From Viola odorata (lineage: Eukaryota; Streptophyta; Magnoliopsida; Malpighiales; Violaceae), in the NCBI GenBank assembly GCA_963691705.1, contig OY829537.1, forward strand, positions 57,202,304 through 57,266,303: 64,000 nucleotides of DNA, written 5' to 3'. A program made the position numbers and the translations under genes. The notes below the pieces were generated by a model. That model did not search any database, had not been told where the DNA came from, and saw only the letters and a program-made list of their open reading frames with translations. Each line of letters starts with the position of its first letter. Position 1 is the stretch's first letter. Below, in pieces: positions 1-12,036 of this stretch.

Positions 1-120
1 TTTTTAATGCTGCGTCTGGTCATGTCCGCACAGTCGTCTGATAATGTTGTGTCTGGTCATGTCCGCACATGTTGTTTGTTAGCCGTTGTGAAGGGTCACG
101 TCCCCACATTGTGTTTTTAA

Positions 121-272
121 TGTTGTGTCTGGTCACATACGCATAGTCGTCTGATAATGTTGTGTCTGGTCACGTCCGCACATATTGTTTGTTAAGCGTT
201 TTGAAGGGTCACGTCCGCACATGTTGTCTGTTAAGCGTTTTGAAGGGTCACATCCCCACATCGTGTTTTTAA
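121..272 (+). repeat. 152-bp four-subunit monomer
   Basis: Subunits run 121-157 (alpha-like), 158-195 (beta-like, ending TTTGTTAA), 196-234 (39-bp chimera) and 235-272 (gamma). The extra 39-bp subunit accounts for the length of 152 bp instead of 113. The same unit recurs, for example just before 3873, 4439, 7952 and 13126, so it marks a recurring block and is not a local error. Confidence 0.88.
196..234 (+). repeat. Chimeric subunit, gamma 5' half and beta 3' half
   Basis: Begins GCGTTTTGAAGGG like gamma, passes through the shared core GGTCACGTCC, then continues GCACATGTTGTCTGTTAA like beta. Its length of 39 bp is what an exchange in the shared core predicts. A crossover between misaligned gamma and beta subunits is the simplest origin (inference). 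Confidence 0.85.
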
Positions 273-383
273 TGCTGTCTGGTAACGTCCGCACAGTCGT
301 CTGATAATGTTGTGTCTGCTCACTTCGGCACATGTTGTCTGTTAAGCGTTGTGAAGGGTCACGTCCCCACATCGTATTTTTAA

Positions 384-460
384 TGTTGTGTCTAGTGACG
401 TCCGCACATGTCATCTCTTAAGCGTTATGAAGGGTCACGTCCCCACCTTGTGTGTTTTAA
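384..460 (+). repeat. 77-bp two-subunit monomer
   Basis: Contains a beta-like subunit ending CATGTCATCTCTTAA (384-421) and a gamma-like subunit with the distinctive end CCACCTTGTGTGTTTTAA (422-460). The alpha subunit is missing. The CACCTTGTGTG variant is a good landmark: it recurs near 3014, 4049, 4615, 10696, 11715, 20837, 42264, 47178, 52089, 55826, 60709, 61127, 62028 and 62335. Confidence 0.85.
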
Positions 461-956
461 TGTTGTGTCTGGTCACGTCCGCACAGTCGTCTGATAATGT
501 TGTGTCTGGTCACGTCCGTACATGTTGTCTGTTAAGCGTTGTGAAGGGTCACGTCCCCACATCGTGTTTTTAATGGTGTGTTTGGTCACGTCCGCACAGT
601 CGTCTGATAATGTTGTGTCTGGTCACGTCCGCACATGTTGTCTGTTCAGCGTTATGAAGGGTCACGTCCCCACATCGTGTTTTTAATATTGTGTTTGGTC
701 ACGTCCGCACAGTCGTGTGATAATATTGTGTCTGATCACGTCCGCACATGTTGTCTGTTAAGCGTTGTGAAGGGTCTCGTCCCCACATCATGTTTTTAAT
801 ACTGTGTCTAGTCACGTCTACACAGTCCTCTGATAATGTTGTGTCAAGTCACGTCCGGACATGTTATTTGTTAAGCGTTGTGAAAGGTGACGTCCCCACA
901 TCGTGTTGTTAATGTTGTGTCTGGTCACGTCCTCATATGTCGTCTGGTAATGTTGT

Positions 957-958
957 GC
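957..958 (+). other. 25-bp deletion junction in block 1
   Basis: Block 1 reads TTGTGCCTTAAGCG where block 3 (about 8637) has an extra 25 bases containing GGTCACGTCCGC. Comparing offsets on either side (7680 before, 7705 after) gives exactly 25 bp missing. The monomer is shortened from 114 to 89 bp (913-1001). Confidence 0.85.
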
Positions 959-1380
959 CTTAAGCGTTGTGAACGGTCACGTCCCCACATCGTGTTTTCA
1001 ATGCTATGTCTAGTCACGTCCGCACAGTCGTCTGATAATGTTGTGTCTGGTCACTTACGCACATGTTGTCTGTTAAGCGTTGTGCAGGGTCACGCCCTCA
1101 CATCGTGTTTTTAATGGTGTGTTTTGTCACTTCCGCACATGTCGTCTGATAATGTTTTGTCTGGTCACGTCCGCACATGTTGTCTGTTAAGCGTTGTGAA
1201 GGGTCACGTCCCCACATCATATTTTTAATGTTGTGTCTGGTCACGTCTGCACAGTTGTCATATAATGTTGTGTCAGCTCACGTCCGCACATGTTGTCTGT
1301 TAAGCGTTGGGAAAGGTCACGTCCAAACATGTCGTCTGATAATGTTGTGTCTGGTCACATCCACACATGTCATCTCTTAA

Positions 1381-1418
1381 GGATTGTGAAGGGTCACGTC
1401 CGCACATTCGTCTGATAA
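1381..1418 (+). repeat. Chimeric subunit, gamma 5' half and alpha 3' half
   Basis: Starts GGATTGTGAAGGG (gamma-like), keeps GGTCACGTCC, and ends CATTCGTCTGATAA (alpha-like). It is followed by a T-rich subunit (1419-1456) containing TATGCATATG and by a gamma with GGTCACGGCCCC (1457-1494). This three-subunit string recurs near 5460, 9085, 14259, 17603, 21950, 23805, 26940, 35775, 38915, 42993, 46091, 47907, 51005, 52820, 53385, 56565 and 63212. Confidence 0.82.
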
Positions 1419-2009
1419 TTTTATGTCTGGTCACGTATGCATATGTTTTCTGTTAAGTGTTGTGAAAGGTCACGGCCCCACATCGTGTTGTTAATGTTGT
1501 GTCTGGTCACGTCCACACATTTCATCTGATAATGTTGTGTCTGGTCACGTCCGCATATATCGTCTGTTAAGCGTTATGAAGGGTCACGTCCCCACATCGT
1601 GTTTTTAATATTGTGTCTGGTCACGTCCGCACATGTCATCTCTTAAGCGTTGTGAAGGGTCACGCCCCCACCTCGTGTTATTAATGTTGTGTCTGGTCAC
1701 GTCCGCACATGTTGTCTGTTAAGCGTTGTGAAGGGTCACGTCCCCACATCGTGCTTTTAATGGTGTGTTTGGTCACGTCCGCACAGTCGTCTGATAATGT
1801 TGTGTCTGGTCACGCCCGCACATGTTGTCTGTTAAGCGTTGTGAAGGGTCACGTCCCCACATCAAGTGTTTAATGGTGTGTTTGGTCACGTCCGCACAGT
1901 CGTCTGATAATGTTGTCTCTGGTCACGTCCGCACATGTTGTCTGTTAAGCGTTGTGAAGGGTCACGTCTCCACATCGTGTTTTTAATGGTGTGTTTGGTC
2001 ACGTCCGCA

Positions 2010-2019
2010 CAGACGTCTG
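2010..2019. other. 10-bp perfect palindrome CAGACGTCTG
   Basis: A single T-to-A change in the alpha subunit (CAGTCGTCTG to CAGACGTCTG) creates a perfect 10-bp palindrome with the GACGTC core. It recurs in the same monomer type at 6089-6098, 9715-9724, 14889-14898, 18120-18129 and 18648-18657, and in a second monomer type at 10432-10441 and 15606-15615. Whether it binds a protein is unknown. Confidence 0.8.
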
Positions 2020-3689
2020 ATAATGTTATTTCTGGTCACGCCCGTGCATGTCATCTTTTAAGCGTTGTGAAGGGTCACGTCCCCACATCGTGTTTTTAAT
2101 GTTGCGTCTGGTCATGTCCGTACAGTCGTCTGGTAATGTTGTGTCTGGTCATGTCCGCACATGTTGTCTGTTAGGCGTTGTGAAGGGTCACGTCCCCACA
2201 TTGTGTATTTAATGTTGTGTCTGGTCACGTACGCATAGTCGTCTGAAAATGTTGTGTCTGGTCACGTCCGCACATGTTGTTTGTTAAGCGTTTTGAAGGG
2301 TCACGTCCGCACATGTTGTCTGTTAAGCGTTTTGAAGGGTCACGTCCCCACATCGTGTTTTTAATGATGTGTCTGGTAACGTCCGCACAGTCGTTTGATA
2401 ATGTTGTGTCTGGTCACTTCCGCACATGTTGTCTGTTAAGCGTTGTGAAGGGTCACGTCCCCACATCGTGTTTTTAATGCTGTGTCTGGTCATGTCCGCA
2501 CAGTCGTCTGATAATGTTGTGTCTGGTAATGTCCGCACATGTTGTCTATTAAGCGTTGTGAAGGGTCATGTACCCACATCGTATTTTTAATGCTGCGTCT
2601 GGTCATGTCCGCACAGTCGTCTGATAATGTTGTGTCTGGTCATGTCCGCACATGTTGTTTGTTAGCCGTTGTGAAGGGTCACGTCCCCACATTGTGTTTT
2701 TAATGTTGTGTCTGGTCACGTACGCATAGTCGTCTGATAATGTTGCGTCTGGTCACGTCTGCACATATTGTTTGTTAAGCGTTTTGAAGGGTCACGTACG
2801 CACATGTTGTCTGTTAAGCGTTTTAAAGAGTCACATCCCCACATCGTGTTTTTAATGATGTCTGGTAACGTCCGCACAGTCGTCTGATAATGTTGTGTCT
2901 GCTCACTTCGACACATGTTGTCTGTTAAGCGTTGTGAAGGGTCACGTCCCCACATCGTATTTTTAATGTTGTGTCTAGTCACGTCCGCACATGTCATCAC
3001 TTAAGCGTTATGAAGGGTCACGTCCCCACCTTGTGTGTTTTAATGTAGTGTCTGGTCACGTCCGCACAGTCGTCTGATAATGTTGTGTCTGGTCACGTCC
3101 GTACATGTTGTCTGTTAAGCGTTGTGAAGGGTCACGTCCCCACATCGTGTTTTTAATGGTGTGTTTGGTCACGTCCGCACAGTCGTCTGATAATGTTGTG
3201 TCTGGTCATGTCCGCACATGTTGTCTGTTAAGCGTTGTGAAGGGTCACATCCCCACATTGTGTTTTTAATGTTGTTTCTAGTCACGTCCGCACAGTCGTC
3301 TGATAATGTTGTGTCTTGTCACTTCCGCACATGTTGTCTGTCAAGCGTTGTGAAGGGTCACGTCCCCACATCGTGTATTTAATGTTGTGTTTGGTCAGGT
3401 ACTCACATGTCGTCTGATAATGTTGAGTCTGGTCACGTCCGCACATGTTGTCTGTTAAGCGTTGTGAAGGGTCACGTCCCCACATCGTGTTTTAATGCTG
3501 TGTCTGGTCATGTCCGCACAGTCGTCTGATAATGTTGTGTCTGGTAATGTCCGCACATGTTGTCTGTTAAGCGTTGTGAAGGGTCATGTCCCCACATCGT
3601 GTTTTTAACGCTGCGTCTGGTCATGTCCGCACAGTCGTCTGATAATGTTGTGTCTGGTCATGTCCGCACATGTTGTTTGTTAGCCGTTG

Positions 3690-4118
3690 TGAAGGGTCAC
3701 GTCCCCACATTGTGTTTTTAATGTTGTGTCTGGTCACATACGCATAGTCGTCTGATAATGTTGTGTCTGGTCACGTCCGCACATATTGTTTGTTAAGCGT
3801 TTTGAAGGGTCACGTCCGCACATGTTGTCTGTTAAGCGTTTTGAAGGGTCACATCCCCACATCGTGTTTTTAATGCTGTCTGGTAACGTCCGCACAGTCG
3901 TCTGATAATGTTGTGTCTGCTCACTTCGGCACATGTTGTCTGTTAAGCGTTGTGAAGGGTCACGTCCCCACATCGTATTTTTAATGTTGTGTCTAGTGAC
4001 GTCCGCACATGTCATCTCTTAAGCGTTATGAAGGGTCACGTCCCCACCTTGTGTGTTTTAATGTTGTGTCAGGTCACGTCCGCACAGTCGTCTGATAATG
4101 TTGTGTCTGGTCACGTCC
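3690..4118 (+). repeat. Local duplication in block 2, first copy
   Basis: This stretch, including the 152-bp unit and the CACCTTGTGTG unit, is repeated at 4256-4684 with an offset of 566 bp. One difference is GTCAGG at about 4071 against GTCTGG in the second copy. The matched length (429 bp) is less than the offset, so the event was more than a single clean tandem duplication, perhaps a duplication followed by loss of one 113-bp monomer. Confidence 0.82.
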
Positions 4119-4255
4119 GTACATGTTGTCTGTTAAGCGTTGTGAAGGGTCACGTCCCCACATCGTGTTTTTAATGGTGTGTTTGGTCACGTCCGCACAG
4201 TCGTCTGATAATGTTGTGTCTGGTCACGTCCGCACATGTTGTCTGTTCAGCGTTA

Positions 4256-4684
4256 TGAAGGGTCACGTCCCCACATTGTGTTTTTAATGTTGTGTCTGGT
4301 CACATACGCATAGTCGTCTGATAATGTTGTGTCTGGTCACGTCCGCACATATTGTTTGTTAAGCGTTTTGAAGGGTCACGTCCGCACATGTTGTCTGTTA
4401 AGCGTTTTGAAGGGTCACATCCCCACATCGTGTTTTTAATGCTGTCTGGTAACGTCCGCACAGTCGTCTGATAATGTTGTGTCTGCTCACTTCGGCACAT
4501 GTTGTCTGTTAAGCGTTGTGAAGGGTCACGTCCCCACATCGTATTTTTAATGTTGTGTCTAGTGACGTCCGCACATGTCATCTCTTAAGCGTTATGAAGG
4601 GTCACGTCCCCACCTTGTGTGTTTTAATGTTGTGTCTGGTCACGTCCGCACAGTCGTCTGATAATGTTGTGTCTGGTCACGTCC
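4256..4684 (+). repeat. Local duplication in block 2, second copy
   Basis: Second copy of 3690-4118. Blocks 1, 3 and 4 lack this extra copy, so the event is specific to block 2. The net gain relative to block 3 is 453 bp (offset 4079 before the duplication and 3626 after it). Confidence 0.82.
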
Positions 4685-6857
4685 GCACATGTTGTCTGTT
4701 CAGCGTTATGAAGGGTCATGTCCCCACATCGTGTTTTTAATATTGTGTTTGGTCACGTCCGCACAGTCGTCTGATAATATTGTGTCTGATCACGTCCGCA
4801 CATGTTGTCTGTTAAGCGTTGTGAAGGGTCACGTCCCCACATCATGTTTTTAATACTGTTTCTAGTCACGTCTACACAGTCCTCTGATAATGTTGTGTCA
4901 AGTCACGTCCGCACATGTTATTTGTTAAGCGTTGTGAAAGGTGACGTCCCCACATCGTGTTGTTAATGTTGTGTCTGGTCACGTCCTCATATGTCGTCTG
5001 GTAATGTTGTGTCTGGTCACGTCCGCAAATGTCATCTCTTAAGCGTTGTGAACGCTCACGTCCCCACATCGTGTTTTCAATGCTATGTCTAGTCACGTCC
5101 GCACAGTCGTCTGATAATGTTGTGTCTGGTCACTTACGCACATGTTGTCTGTTAAGCGTTGTGCAGGGTCACGCCCTCACATCGTGTTTTTAATGGTGTG
5201 TTTTGTCACTTCCGCACATGTCGTCTGATAATGTTTTGTCTGGTCACGTCCGCACATGTTGTCTGTTAAGCGTTGTGAAGGGTCACGTCCCCACATCATA
5301 TTTTTAATGTTGTGTCTGGTCACGTCTGCACAGTTGTCATATAATGTTGTGTCAGGTCACGTCCGCACATGTTGTCTGTTAAGCGTTGGGAAAGGTCACG
5401 TCCAAACATGTCGTCTGATAATGTTGTGTCTGGTCACATCCACACATGTCATCTCTTAAGGATTGTGAAGGGTCACGTCCGCACATTCGTCTGATAATTT
5501 TATGTCTGGTCACGTATGCATATGTTTTCTGTTAAGTGTTGTGAAAGGTCACGGCCCCACATCGTGTTGTTAATGTTGTGTCTGGTCACGTCCACACATT
5601 TCATCTGATAATGTTGTGTCTGGTCACGTCCGCATATATCGTCTGTTAAGCGTTATGAAGGGTCACGTCCCCACATCGTGTTTTTAATATTGTGTCTGGT
5701 CACGTCCGCACATGTCATCTCTTAAGCGTTGTGAAGGGTCACGCCCCCACCTCGTGTTATTAATGTTGTGTCTGGTCACGTCCGCACATGTTGTCTGTTA
5801 AGCGTTGTGAAGGGTCACGTCCCCACATCGTGCTTTTAATGGTGTGTTTGGTCACGTCCGCACAGTCGTCTGATAATGTTGTGTCTGGTCACGCCCGCAC
5901 ATGTTGTCTGTTAAGCGTTGTGAAGGGTCACGTCCCCACATCAAGTGTTTAATGGTGTGTTTGGTCACATCCGCACAGTCGTCTGATAATGTTGTCTCTG
6001 GTCACGTCCGCACATGTTGTCTGTTAAGCGTTGTGAAGGGTCACGTCTCCACATCGTGTTTTTAATGGTGTGTTTGGTCACGTCCGCACAGACGTCTGAT
6101 AATGTTATTTCTGGTCACGCCCGTGCATGTCATCTTTTAAGCGTTGTGAAGGGTCACGTCCCCACATCGTGTTTTTAATGCTGCGTCTGGTCATGTCCGT
6201 ACAGTCGTCTGGTAATGTTGTGTCTGGTCATGTCCGCACATGTTGTCTGTTAGGCGTTGTGAAGGGTCACATCCCCACATTGTGTATTTAATGTTGTGTC
6301 TGGTCACGTACGCATAGTCGTCTGAAAATGTTGTGTCTGGTCACGTCCGCACATGTTGTTTGTTAAGCGTTTTGAAGGGTCACGTCCGCACATGTTGTCT
6401 GTTAAGCGTTTTGAAGGGTCACGTCCCCACATCGTGTTTTTAATGATGTGTCTGGTAACGTCCGCACAGTCGTTTGATAATGTTGTGTCTGGTCACTTCC
6501 GCACATGTTGTCTGTTAAGCGTTGTGAAGGGTCACGTCCCCACATCGTGTTTTTAATGCTGTGTCTGGTCATGTCCGCACAGTCGTCTGATAATGTTGTG
6601 TCTGGTAATGTCCGCACATGTTGTCTATTAAGCGTTGTGAAGGGTCATGTACCCACATCGTGTTTTTAATGCTGCGTCTGGTCATGTCCGCACAGTCGTC
6701 TGATAATGTTGTGTCTGGTCATGTCCGCACATGTTGTTTGTTAGCCGTTGTGAAGGGTCACGTCCCCACATTGTGTTTTTAATGTTGTGTCTGGTCACGT
6801 ACGCATAGTCGTCTGATAATGTTGCGTCTGGTCACGTCCGCACATATTTTTTGTTAA

Positions 6858-9800
6858 GCGTTTTGAAGGGTCACGTACGCACATGTTGTCTGTTAAGCGT
6901 TTTAAAGAGTCACATCCCCACATCGTGTTTTTAATGATGTCTGGTAACGTCCGCACAGTCGTCTGATAATGTTGTGTCTGCTCACTTCGACACATGTTGT
7001 CTGTTAAGCGTTGTGAAGGGTCACGTCCCCACATCGTATTTTTAATGTTGTGTCTAGTCACGTCCGCACATGTCATCACTTAAGCGTTATGAAGGGTCAC
7101 GTCCATACCTTGTGTGTTTTAATGTAGTGTCTGGTCACGTCCGCACAGTCGTCTGATAATGTTGTGTCTGGTCACGTCCGTACATGTTGTCTGTTAAGCG
7201 TTGTGAAGGGTCACGTCCCCACATCGTGTTTTTAATGGTGTGTTTGGTCACGTCCGCACAGTGGTCTGATAATGTTGTGTCTGGTCATGTCCGCACATGT
7301 TGTCTGTTAAGCGTTGTGAAGGGTCACATCCCCACATTGTGTTTTTAATGTTGTTTCTAGTCACGTCCGCACAGTCGTCTGATAATGTTGTGTCTTGTCA
7401 CTTCCGCACATGTTGTCTGTCAAGCGTTGTGAAGGGTCACGTCCCCACATCGTGTATTTAATGTTGTGTTTGGTCAGGTACTCACATGTCGTCTGATAAT
7501 GTTGAGTCTGGTCACGTCCGCACATGTTGTCTGTTAAGCGTTGTGAAGGGTCACGTCCCCACATCGTGTTTTAATGCTGTGTCTGGTCATGTCCGCACAG
7601 TCGTCTGATAATGTTGTGTCTGGTAATGTCCGCACATGTTGTCTGTTAAGCGTTGTGAAGGGTCATGTCCCCACATCGTGTTTTTAATGCTGCGTCTGGT
7701 CATCTCCGCACAGTCGTCTGATAATGTTGTGTCTGGTCATGTCCGCACATGTTGTTTGTTAGCCGTTGTGAAGGGTCACGCCCCCACATTGTGTTTTTAA
7801 TGTTGTGTCTGGTCACATACGCATAGTCGTCTGATAATGTTGTGTCTGGTCACGTCCGCACATATTGTTTGTTAAGCGTTTTGAAGGGTCACGTCCGCAC
7901 ATGTTGTCTGTTAAGCGTTTTGAAGGGTCACATCCCCACATCGTGTTTTTAATGCTGTCTGGTAACGTCCGCACAGTCGTCTGATAATGTTGTGTCTGCT
8001 CACTTCGGCACATGTTGTCTGTTAAGCGTTGTGAAGGGTCACGTCCCCACATCGTATTTTTAATGTTGTGTCTAGTGACGTCCGCACATGTCATCTCTTA
8101 AGCGTTTTGAAGGGTCACGTCCCCACCTTGTGTGTTTTAATGTTGTGTCTGGTCACGTCCGCACAGTCGTCTGATAATGTTGTGTCTGGTCACGTCCGTA
8201 CATGTTGTCTGTTAAGCGTTGTGAAGGGTCACGTCCCCACATCGTGTTTTTAATGGTGTGTTTGGTCACGTCTGCACAGTCGTCTGATAATGTTGTGTCT
8301 GGTCACGTCCGCACATGTTGTCTGTTCAGCGTTATGAAGGGTCACGTCCCCACATCGTGTTTTTAATATTGTGTTTGGTCACGTCCGCACAGTCGTCTGA
8401 TAATATTGTGTCTGATCACGTCCGCACATGTTGTCTGTTAAGCGTTGTGAAGGGTCACGTCCCCACATCATGTTTTTAATACTGTGTCTAGTCACGTCTA
8501 CACAGTCCTCTGATAATGTTGTGTCAAGTCACGTCCGCACATGTTATTTGTTAAGCGTTGTGAAAGGTGACGTCCCCACATCGTGTTGTTAATGTTGTGT
8601 CTGGTCACGTCCTCATATGTCGTCTGGTAATGTTGTGTCTGGTCACGTCCGCAAATGTCATCCCTTAAGCGTTGTGAACGGTCACGTCCCCACATCGTGT
8701 TTTCAATGCTATGTCTAGTCACGTCCGCACAGTCGTCTGATAATGTTGTGTCTGGTCACTTACGCACATGTTGTCTGTTAAGCGTTGTGCAGGGTCACGC
8801 CCTCACATCGTGTTTTTAATGGTGTGTTTTGTCACTTCCGCACATGTCGTCTGATAATGTTTTGTCTGGTCACGTCCGCACATGTTGTCTGTTAAGCGTT
8901 GTGAAGGGTCACGTCCCCACATCATATTTTTAATGTTGTGTCTGGTCACGTCTGCACAGTTGTCATATAATGTTGTGTCAGCTCACGTCCGCACATGTTG
9001 TCTGTTAAGCGTTGGGAAAGGTCACGTCCAAACATGTCGTCTGATAATGTTGTGTCTGGTCACATCCACACATGTCATCTCTTAAGGATTGTGAAGGGTC
9101 ACGTCCGCACATTCGTCTGATAATTTTATGTCTGGTCACGTATGCATATGTTTTCTGTTAAGTGTTGTGAAAGGTCACGGCCCCACATCGTGTTGTTAAT
9201 GTTGTGTCTGGTCACGTCCACACATTTCATCTGATAATGTTGTGTCTGGTCACGTCCGCATATATCGTCTGTTAAGCGTTATGAAGGGTCACGTCCCCAC
9301 ATCGTGTTTTTAATATTGTGTCTGGTCACGTCCGCACATGTCATCTCTTAAGCGTTGTGAAGGGTCACGCCCCCACCTCGTGTTATTAATGTTGTGTCTG
9401 GTCACGTCCGCACATGTTGTCTGTTAAGCGTTGTGAAGGGTCACGTGCCCACATCGTTCTTTTAATGGTGTGTTTGGTCACGTCCGCACAGTCGTCTGAT
9501 AATGTTGTGTCTGGTCACGCCCGCACATGTTGTCTGTTAAGCGTTGTGAAGGGTCACGTCCCCACATCAAGTGTTTAATGGTGTGTTTGGTCACGTCCGC
9601 ACAGTCGTCTGATAATGTTGTCTCTGGTCACGTCCGCACATGTTGTCTGTTAAGCGTTGTGAAGGGTCACGTCTCCACATCGTGTTTTTAATGGTGTGTT
9701 TGGTCACGTCCGCACAGACGTCTGATAATGTTATTTCTGGTCACGCCCGCGCATGTCATCTTTTAAGCGTTGTGAAGGGTCACGTCCCCACATCGTGTTT

Positions 9801-12031
9801 TTAATGCTGCGTCTGGTCATGTCCGCACAGTCGTCTGGTAATGTTGTGTCTGGTCATGTCCGCACATGTTGTCTGTTAGGCGTTGTGAAGGGTAACGACC
9901 CCACATTGTGTATTTAATGTTTTCTCTGGTCACGTACGCATAGTCGTCTGATAATGTTGTGTCTGGTCACGTCCGCACATGTTGTTTGTTAAGCATTTTG
10001 AAGGGTCACGTCCGCACATGTTGTCTGTTAAGCATTTTGAAGGGTCACGTCCCCACATCGTGTTTTTAATGATGTGTCTGGTAACGTCCGCATAGTCGTT
10101 TGATAATGTTGTGTCTGGTCACTTCCGCACATGTTGTCTGTTAAACGTTGTGAAGGGTCACGTCCCCACATCGTGTTTTTAATGCTGTGTCTGGTAACGT
10201 CCGCACAGTCGTCTGATAATGTTGTGTCTGGTCACTTCCGCACACGTCGTCTGTTAAGCGTTGTGAAGGGTCACGTCCCCACATCGTGTTTTTAATGCTT
10301 TGTCTGGTCATGTCCGCACAGTCGTCTGATAATGTTGTGTCTGGTAATGTCCGCACATGTTGTCTGTTAAGCGTTGTGAAGGGTCGTGTCCCCACATCGT
10401 GTTTTTAATGCTGCGTCTGGTCATGTCCGCACAGACGTCTGATAATGTTGTGTCTGGTCATGTCCGCACATGTTGTTTGTTAGCCGTTGTGAAGGGTCAC
10501 GTCCCCACATTGTGTTTTTAATGTTGTGTCTGGTCATGTCCGCACAGTCGTCTAATAATGTTGTGTCTGCTCACTTCGGCACATGTTGTCTGTTAAGCGT
10601 TGTGAAGGGTCACGTCCCCACATCGTATTTTTAATGTTGTGTCTAGTCACGTCCGCACATGTCATCTCTTAAGCGTTATGAAGGGTCACGTCCCCACCTT
10701 GTGTGTTTTAATGTTGTGTCTGGTCACGTCCGCACAGTCGTCTGATAATGTTGTGTCTGGTCACGTCCGTACATGTTGTCTGTTAAGCATTGTGAAGGGT
10801 CACGTCCCCACATCGTGTTTTTAATGGTGTGTTTGGTCACGTCCGCACAGTCGTCTGATAATGTTGTGTCTGGTCATGTCCGCACATGTTCTCTGTTAAG
10901 CGTTGAGAAGGGTCACATCCCCACATTGTGTTTTTAATGTTGTTTCTAGTCACGTCCGCACAGTCGTCTGATAATGTTGTGTCTTGTCACTTCCGCACAT
11001 GTTGTCTGTCAAGCGTTGTGAGGGTCACGTCCCCACATCGTGTATTTAATGTTGTGTTTGGTCAGGTACTCACATGTCGTCTGATAATGTTGAGTCTGGT
11101 CACGTCCGCACATGTTGTCTGTTAAGCGTTGTGAAGGGTCACGTCCCCACATCGTGTTTTTAATGCTGTGTCTGGTCATGTCCGCACAGTCGTCTGATAA
11201 TGTTGTGTCTGGTAATGTCCGCACATGTTGTCTGTTAAGCGTTGTGAAGGGTCATGTCCCCACATCGTGTTTTTAATGCTGCGTCTGGTCATGTCCGCAC
11301 AGTCGTCTGATAATGTTGTGTCTGGTCATGTCCGCACATGTTGTCTGTTAGCCGTTGTGAAGGGTCACGTCCCCACATTGTGTTTTTAATGTTGTGTCTG
11401 GTCACGTACGCATAGTCGTCTGATAATGTTGTGTCTGGTCACATCCGCACATATTGTTTGTTAAGCGTTTTGAAGGGTCACGTCCGCACATGTTGTCTGT
11501 TAAGCATTTTGAAGGGTCACATCCCCACATCGTGTTTTTAATGCTGTCTAGTAACGTCCGCACAGTCGTCTGATAATGTTGTGTCTGCTCACTTCGGCAC
11601 ATGTTGTCTGTTAAGCGTTGTGAAGGGTCACGTCCCTACATCGTATTTTTAATGTTGTGTCTAGTCACGTCCGCACATGTCATCTCTTAAGCGTTATGAA
11701 GGGTCACGTCCCCACCTTGTGTGTTTTAATGTTGTGTCTGGTCACGTCCGCACAGTCGTCTGGTAATGTTGTGTCTGGTCACGTCCGTACATGATGTCTG
11801 TTAAGCGTTGTGAAGGGTCACGTCCCCACATCATGTTTTTAATACTGTGTCTAGTCACGTCTACACAGTCCTCTGATAATGTTGTGTCAAGTCACGTCCG
11901 CACATGTTATTTGTTAAGCGTTGTGAAAGGTGACGTCCCCACATCGTGTTGTTAATGTTGTGTCTGGTCACGTCCTCATATGTCGTCTGGTAATGTTGTG
12001 TCTGGTCACGTCCGCAAATGTCATCTCTTAA
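6858..12031 (+). repeat. 5174-bp tandem duplication, copy 1
   Basis: The segment is followed directly by a second copy at 12032-17205. Rare variants are shared at a fixed offset of 5174 bp: GTCCATACCTTG at 7089/12263, GTGCCCACATCGTTC near 9447/14621, GGTAACGACC near 9893/15067, GTGAGGGTC near 11019/16193 and GTCCCTACATC near 11632/16806. I saw no difference at any position compared. This implies a very recent event or an assembly artefact. Confidence 0.9.
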
Positions 12032-12036
12032 GCGTT
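12028..12036 (+). other. Junction of the 5174-bp duplication (9-bp microhomology)
   Basis: Left of this point the sequence matches 17194-17210 (CATCTCTTAAGCGTT then GTGAACGG in the other copy). Right of it the sequence matches 6854 onward (TTAAGCGTTTTGAAGGG). The two parents share only TTAAGCGTT at the switch, the beta/gamma boundary of the monomer. The junction fuses two monomer types not otherwise adjacent. Confidence 0.88.

Larger units (their letters stand above)
1..3601 (+). repeat. Higher-order block 1 (left edge cut by window)
   Basis: The order of variant monomers from base 1 is repeated from 3602 with an offset of 3601 bp, rising to 4079 bp after about 1000 because block 2 holds extra monomers and block 1 has a deletion. 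Landmarks in order are a 152-bp unit at 121, a CACCTTGTGTG unit at 384, the TACACAGTCCTCTG unit near 820, the TATGCATATG string near 1435 and another four-subunit unit near 2240. The block must begin before the window. Confidence 0.85.
3602..7680 (+). repeat. Higher-order block 2 (4079 bp)
   Basis: Repeats block 1 in order and is followed by block 3 from 7681, again in the same order. Relative to block 3 it holds about 453 extra bases (four monomers) from the local duplication at 4256. A few single-base differences from blocks 1 and 3 are visible, for example TTTTTAACG at 3603 instead of TTTTTAATG, so the blocks are not identical. Confidence 0.83.

Noticed and set aside
384..460. CACCTTGTGTG units as boundaries of a distinct inserted element
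   Set aside because: The variant recurs at regular places but is an ordinary gamma subunit with point changes and one extra base; its neighbours are normal subunits. It is useful as a landmark only.
1435..1446. TATGCATATG as a promoter or octamer-like regulatory site
   Set aside because: It resembles AT-rich or octamer-type sites, but it is simply a variant of the usual GTCCGCACATG in one subunit type, copied with that monomer. There is no supporting context for a promoter.
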